A stretch of 64,000 nucleotides of DNA, from the NCBI RefSeq assembly GCF_901000735.1, contig NC_081547.1:27825382-27889381 (forward strand), read 5' to 3'. The position numbers were made by a program, and so were the translations under genes. The stretch's first letter is position 1. Every line of letters starts with the position of its first letter. Below the pieces are notes generated by a model. It saw nothing but the letters and a program-made list of their open reading frames with translations, had not been told where the DNA came from and made no database searches. This DNA is from Corylus avellana (lineage: Eukaryota; Streptophyta; Magnoliopsida; Fagales; Betulaceae). Below, piece by piece: positions 58,686 through 64,000 of this stretch.

Positions 58686-59013
58686 GGGTGTGCTTGGAAT
58701 TGCGATTTCGCAAGAATAATCTGCGTTTTCAAAAAATATCGCAAAACATAAAGTATTTGCATTGCGATTTAAAAAGCACTTAATCTAATATATATATATA
58801 TATATGCGATTTCTATAAGTAGGTTAGATAGTGCTTATTTGAAGAAAAAAATGCGAATTTAAACCAAAATCATGATTTTGCATAACAAATATTCGATAAA
58901 AAAATATTTTTTAACATGTTTTACCAAACGCCTTTGCAATTTTAAAAAGTAGCGATTTTAAAAACACAATTTTTAAAATCGCACTTATTAAAACAGCAAT
59001 CCCAAACAGATCC
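58686..59013. mobile_element. Tourist/PIF-Harbinger-type element, relative of 7650-8138
   Basis: A 328-bp element with ends gggtgtgcttggaattgcga and, reversed, ggatctgtttgggattgctg, flanked by TTA (58683-58685 and 59014-59016). The sub-terminal gcgatttt / aaaatcgc words match the larger element at 7650. Confidence 0.75.
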
Positions 59014-61364
59014 TTAGTAGATTTTGGCTAACAAATATATTGCAGTTATATCTTTTTAATTTCGTGTTTATCATGTGCTATTTGTATCAGTCCTATGAGG
59101 TGATGTTGTAAGATGGCAATTTCAAATGCATAAAGTTATTGGGACATGGAATAAATTATTAAAGTAGGGTTAATAATTTTCGATACAAGCCACGAATTCA
59201 ACATGAATGCAACACGAAATTAGCAGGTTATGATTGAAAGGTTTGACCCATTTAATTAAATAATTTGGATTATAATTAATCTACATAGTCTTATTCTTGT
59301 ATATCGACACGACCTAAACCAAAAAACGGCATTTAGAGTTAATAATTTTTTACATAACTTGCAAACTCGACACAAACTTAATGTAAAACCATTGGGTTAT
59401 GATTGATTTATAATTTTATGTCCATGTCTCAACACGACTCAAACCTGACATACTCATGTGCTTCTTTATCTAGACAGACCTTTTTATATTATTTTCTCTT
59501 TATCTTTTCGCTTCTCTCATATATGATGATATCGCTTTCCATTTCTCTGTCTTGGGTGGTTCTGCATATCTTCATAAGAAATTAATCAAATTAAAAATGT
59601 GAATTACATGCTCTAAGTCTAAGGACAAATGTTTATACAATGATGTTGCATGTCTAACGTCGGATGTGAGGTACCTGCATAAAGGTCAAAGGTTAAAGTG
59701 ACATGTCGACGGTGATGACAAAATCACTTCTAATGCTTAAGTTAGTAAAAGTAGATTTCATAAGGTGTAAAATTAGAATGTAAATAAATAGATTTGTTAG
59801 AATTGTGTATATTTATTCACGGTTTGTTTTACTTTTGTAGAAATTGTTTGTCCTTAGTTATTAAGCGGGCCTGGTAAGAGGATTCACACAGAATGTGATG
59901 TATCTTCATAATTTAATTTCTTTTTATGGGTCTTGAATTCGTCTGCCTTCCTTCCTTATCAAATGGGTTTTGAATGGTAGGTCATTTACAAATGGTAGGT
60001 CATTTAAGGCTTGTAAGTTGTAACTTGCTTTCTCTTGCGCAAGATTGTCAATAGCTCTATGATTTTTGGTTGGTAAGTTAATAATTAGGCGAATTCTATT
60101 ATTTATAAGATTTATTATTGTTTGGAGACATGTACAAGGAGAGTGGTTTTAGTATGTGCGCCGCTTGGTGCGCTCGGGGCATGTACCAGCGGGCCTTCAG
60201 CTGGACGCACTAAGCCTTCCTACATTTTGAATAAGCCAACAAATATCGAATTTAAAAGAAAGCTTTGTTCATTGTAAATTTGTACATACTTTTCTCAGTT
60301 AGCGCACGAAGCTATAGGGCCATAACCATACTATGTGGTCCGTTTAAACAAATTCTGTACACACTTACTTTAAATGGATTGCAGAAGAAAAGAAAACGAA
60401 AGAAAATTACCGCTCTACTTCATTATTTTCTCTGCATTAACTCACTTATTAAATTAACTGCATATATATATATTTACACAAGTGAAAACCCTCTTTATAA
60501 GCACATATAAAATTCCTACATCTAAATGGTAATAGTTTCCCATGGTCTGCACTTTCTAATCCTAATTCGCATGCCGCTGCTCTCTAAGGTTCCACGATCC
60601 ATAATCTCACAACATTGTCTACGTGGTGCCTGTTTTTGCAGTAAAATAACAAACGGTCAGTCCACCATTCCTTGCATATATAACTCTAGAAAAGAAATAA
60701 ATATGAAATATTATAATAAGTCTATTGATGGGAAGAAGTTCGAATGGACTGAATCAAACTCAAATTATGTAAATATATTTTCAAAGCTAAAAGCCTCAAT
60801 TCTTATTTATCCTCTATACCACCGATCCATTATCCAAACAAATTACCATTATTTCCTATAAGAATAGTGTGAAAAGTAGATCGTAAATTCTTGTTATTAG
60901 GTTGTCTGAGTAACTGACAAATTCAGCCAACTTAAGAGAGGCCATACGATGCCTACCTGTATCGGGTAGCCTAATAACATAGGATTTCAATCCGTTAAGA
61001 GTAGGGTTGTGGATTCAAACTCCGTTGAATGCATGATTTTTCAATTAAAAAACAGAGTTTTATGAAGTTTCACGCGTTTTGATATGATTATCTAAAGTTC
61101 AAAAACTCTCTATTTTACTCATCGAACTTCTAATTTGTTGTAATTTACCTATTCCGTTAGGATTTATCATTAAATCCTAACAGAAATTATGAAAAATATT
61201 AAAATAACCTCAACTTTTCAGTTTTTTTTTTTTTTCTTCTTCTTCTTCCTAATAGAGTTATTTGTGTGTATCAACTCAAAAGCTAAGTCCAAATTTTCAA
61301 GGAAGAAAAACATTCTTTTTTTTTTTTCCTACTGTTATATTTCTTAAGAAAAGTTCTAATTAGC

Positions 61365-64000
61365 CTATATGAAAAGTTTAAGGTTGTCTACCTTCTTCCA
61401 ATGCTCTGGGTCCATCTTCATTGAGGAGACTCTAATGCTCTGTACTGCCATTGCACGGGCATGATCTGCTGTATCACAATTCTTCCCTTGGTTAGCCACG
61501 TACCTCCTATAAGTAGTCACAGTTCCACTCTTCCCAACCTCCTGAACCTTGTCCAAAAAAAAAATAACAGGCTGTTCACATGGGTCAGAACTCACGGGTC
61601 GGGTATTGAATGTAAAAGGTCCATCCTTCCAAGTCCGCCATGTCTTGAAGGTCAGCAGTGGCGTCTGCAAATCCTTAGCCGTCAAAAACGATGTGTAAAT
61701 CTGAATGGTGTATCCCCATGCAATCGATACCGACCATTTACGCCTGTGGTTGTAACAAAAACTTTGCTGCAGAATTCGGGTTGGGTCAGCCCGGTATGCA
61801 TCCATGAGGGACTTCACGGAGCCTATTTGGGTCTGGTTGGGGAAAATAGGCTTCAAGTAATCAAGGTGGTGGAGCGACAGGAGTGGGGCTTGTGGGTGTG
61901 CTGCTAGAATGCCATACGGGTCCTCTCTAATGTCGAACTGAAAATTCATAATAATCAGCAGGGTCATATACCTCATAGCAGAAGGGTAGCAAAGACTTAA
62001 CAAGTCCACGTAATTTGGGCTTAAGCTAATTAATCACCGCGATATAATTTTTAAACAAACTTAACCATATTGACAAAGAATGAGAAGAAAAAAATTATTT
62101 TCATAAGCATATTATTTTAAAGCAGCAAAATCACTTAATATTAAATGACAACAAAATGGCGAGTCATATCTTACCACTAATTGACATGACTATACTAGGA
62201 ATAGAGATTTCAACAAATTTGAGAATGCTCTTATCTCAGACAACATACCTCCTTATTCAGTTGGGTACAACTCATAAGAACTTTTATGTTTGTTAAAAAT
62301 CTAACTCCCAAGATAGCCGATGGTTCGGTCATTTCTAATGGTCACTCTTTTTTCCTTTTTTTGATTTTTTTTTTTGTTTTTTTGTTTTTTCCTATATATT
62401 TGTCATGATTTGGGCTTCATGTTGACCTAATTAAAGTTCTTTATAAGGAGGACAACTAAGTGTAAAAATTATGATGTGAGATGTCAGACAAGGAAATTAA
62501 TAAACCAGACTTTGGAAAAAAGTATGGTCTAGTGCAGGACACCTTTTGCGAAAGTAGTGGAGTTAATTGATAGTACAAGCGGACCAAAGAGACTTTAATT
62601 TTATACGGTACCGTTCGGTCTTGTTATAAAACCTCCTACAAGGCCATAAATGATGGAATAATTCAAATTGCGTACGTAGCCAAAGTGCTTAAAATGTGTA
62701 TGGTCATCATCAACTAGCCCATCCAACAAATTAGTGTGGAGATTCAACTTTCAAAGTGGCACACCCAACCCCAAGAATCAACAAGTTAGTGTGGAGACTC
62801 AACTTTCAAAGTGGTACACCTAACCCCACCAATACGTACATCTTCACCTAAAGCTTTCAAAGATTTGATTCTATAATGCAAATTGAGTCTTATGTAAGAG
62901 CAGGATCTCGATCTGCTTGAGCAGGATTTCGTAAAAAGTTTATTGTTCAAACAACGTCATCCGACCCTCGCATCTCCTATAATTAATTATAGCGAACAAA
63001 AAAAAAATTCCAAATCTGGAGATGAGGAGATCCAATGATCCTACTGCATATTATGCCATTTGACGACCTTAATGATCCCCCTTGATTTTATCTTTCTTTT
63101 TCTTTTTCTTTTTCCTGATTATGGCATACTATGATTACAAATATTTATAATGGTTGTAGACTTGTTTGTTAAACCAGGGAAAAGAAAAACAGTGTTGTTT
63201 ACTTTGTGGCTAATATGTTGGATGACCATGAGACATTTTCCTCAACACTTTCATGAACTTCTGAGGCTGTTTTTTAGTTCAACTAAAACTTTAGATGATA
63301 AAATTCTCAATGGACACCTGCACGATATTCACCGACTATTGGCTTACTGCCACGTGTGACTAACTCCGGTATTAACGAATAACGACACGTCTGTGTTTTG
63401 AGGCCCTGTGGGTCTTTGCCACGTCTTAACTAATTGTTCGAATGTTTCAGATGAGTCGCTAAAATCTTTGACTTCACACGTAGCAACAACAAATACGCTC
63501 TGCCACGTATAAAGGAAATGCAGGCAAACAAACAAACCGAACGTACCTGGTGGAACCCACGTAGTCTGGTGAGAGGCACACCGATCTCGCTCACACATGC
63601 CCACACCCTCTGATCAGAGCCGTAGAACTTGTAGTACCTATCGAGACAACCGTCGAATATTTTGACCAGCTGGGCCGCTAGTGGGTGACTGATGGCAAAC
63701 CCACCGCCACCAAAAGCCATATCGTACGCGTGCAGCGCGTCTTGCTCGACACTCTCGGAGTTTCCGCCAATGTAGTACATCTGATTGTGATCGTAACTCG
63801 CTAACGCCGAAACCAAATTCTTAGTGAAGAACACCGTATCATCGTCCCCCATCACGAACCACCTCACGTTCGGTAACCCAAGCTTGAAACTTTCCAAAAC
63901 AATTCGGGCAATTCGAACGGCCGATTGAGAGCTCGAGTACTTGAACCGGGTCCAGTCCTCCGAGACCCGGTACGGGACCGAAAAATCGGGCCGGGACACG
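61365..64000 (-). CDS. DUF604 / fringe-like glycosyltransferase, C-terminal two exons (cut by right edge)
   Basis: A Golgi-type glycosyltransferase (GT31-like, DUF604 family) whose N-terminus lies outside the window. Two exons are visible: from the edge (in frame from 63999) to 63547, and 61937-61365, joined in phase 0 across GGFHQ/FDIRED. The first carries RVSEDWTRFKY, then WFVMGDDDTVFF with the metal-binding DDD, QMYYIGGNSESV, MAFGGGGFAIS and FYGSDQRV. The second has DPYGILAAHPQAPLLSLHHLDY and a C-terminal domain with three Cys. It is intact as far as seen, 341 residues here. The family's acceptor sugars are not known to me. The intron (1609 bp) holds a short tandem repeat. Confidence 0.93.
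62726..62832. repeat. Direct duplication, 55-bp period, in the glycosyltransferase intron
   Basis: ttagtgtggaga(t/c)tcaactttcaaagtgg(c/t)acacc at 62731 recurs at 62786 with two or three changes. Confidence 0.85.

Larger units (their letters stand above)
56850..61360. other. Intergenic region rich in MITEs
   Basis: No gene recognised in 4.5 kb. It carries three MITEs listed separately, the start of a fourth Tourist-like end near 57769 (gggtacgtttggcattacga) without a matching right end, a run of gggccttatt phrases with poly-A near 58100-58270, and TA microsatellites near 58790-58805 and 60463-60472. Confidence 0.5.

Overview
This window is nuclear DNA of a eudicot plant, most likely a rosid. 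The evidence is spliced genes with GT-AG introns, AT-rich spacers full of small transposons, a nucleus-encoded Rubisco activase with a plastid leader, and plant-only families (L-type lectin receptor kinase, LBD, AHL, GNOM). I cannot name the species. Bases 233-332 are a 100-N assembly gap.

Layout. At the left edge (1-7063, minus strand) lie two tandem L-type lectin receptor-like kinase genes: the first is cut by the window edge, the second is complete and intronless. From 7.1 to 12.9 kb there is only AT-rich spacer with small transposons. From 12,920 to 19,601 lies a complete Mutator-like element (MULE), with about 180-195 bp terminal inverted repeats and a perfect 9-bp target duplication. 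It holds a decayed MuDR-type transposase gene on the minus strand and, converging from the other end, a decayed gene for a GRF zinc finger/coiled coil/membrane-tail protein. This is the same two-gene layout as maize MuDR (mudrA/mudrB). At 21.6-24.2 kb (minus) is a complete Rubisco activase gene whose last intron, if retained, gives the short beta isoform. At 28.8-29.6 kb (plus) is an intact LBD transcription factor gene, followed 2 kb later by a broken tandem copy that carries a MITE. At 32.9-37.3 kb (minus) is FGAM synthase (de novo purine synthesis). At 42.8-43.8 kb (minus) is an AT-hook AHL protein. At 47.5-49.8 kb (plus) is the seven-exon gene for the 17.4-kDa thylakoid lumen pentapeptide protein. 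At 51.1-55.6 kb (minus) is a GNOM-type ARF-GEF. At 61.4-64 kb (minus) are the last two exons of a DUF604/fringe-like glycosyltransferase gene, cut by the right edge.

The genes are ordinary, independently transcribed plant genes with no operon logic. The most unusual content is in the mobile DNA: the two-gene MULE, a tRNA-derived SINE nested inside it, a second SINE copy, a family of MITEs with 9-bp target duplications, Tourist-like MITEs with TTA/TAA duplications, TRIM-like remnants, and several minisatellites. All similarity statements come from reading the sequence and from memory of the families; no searches were run.
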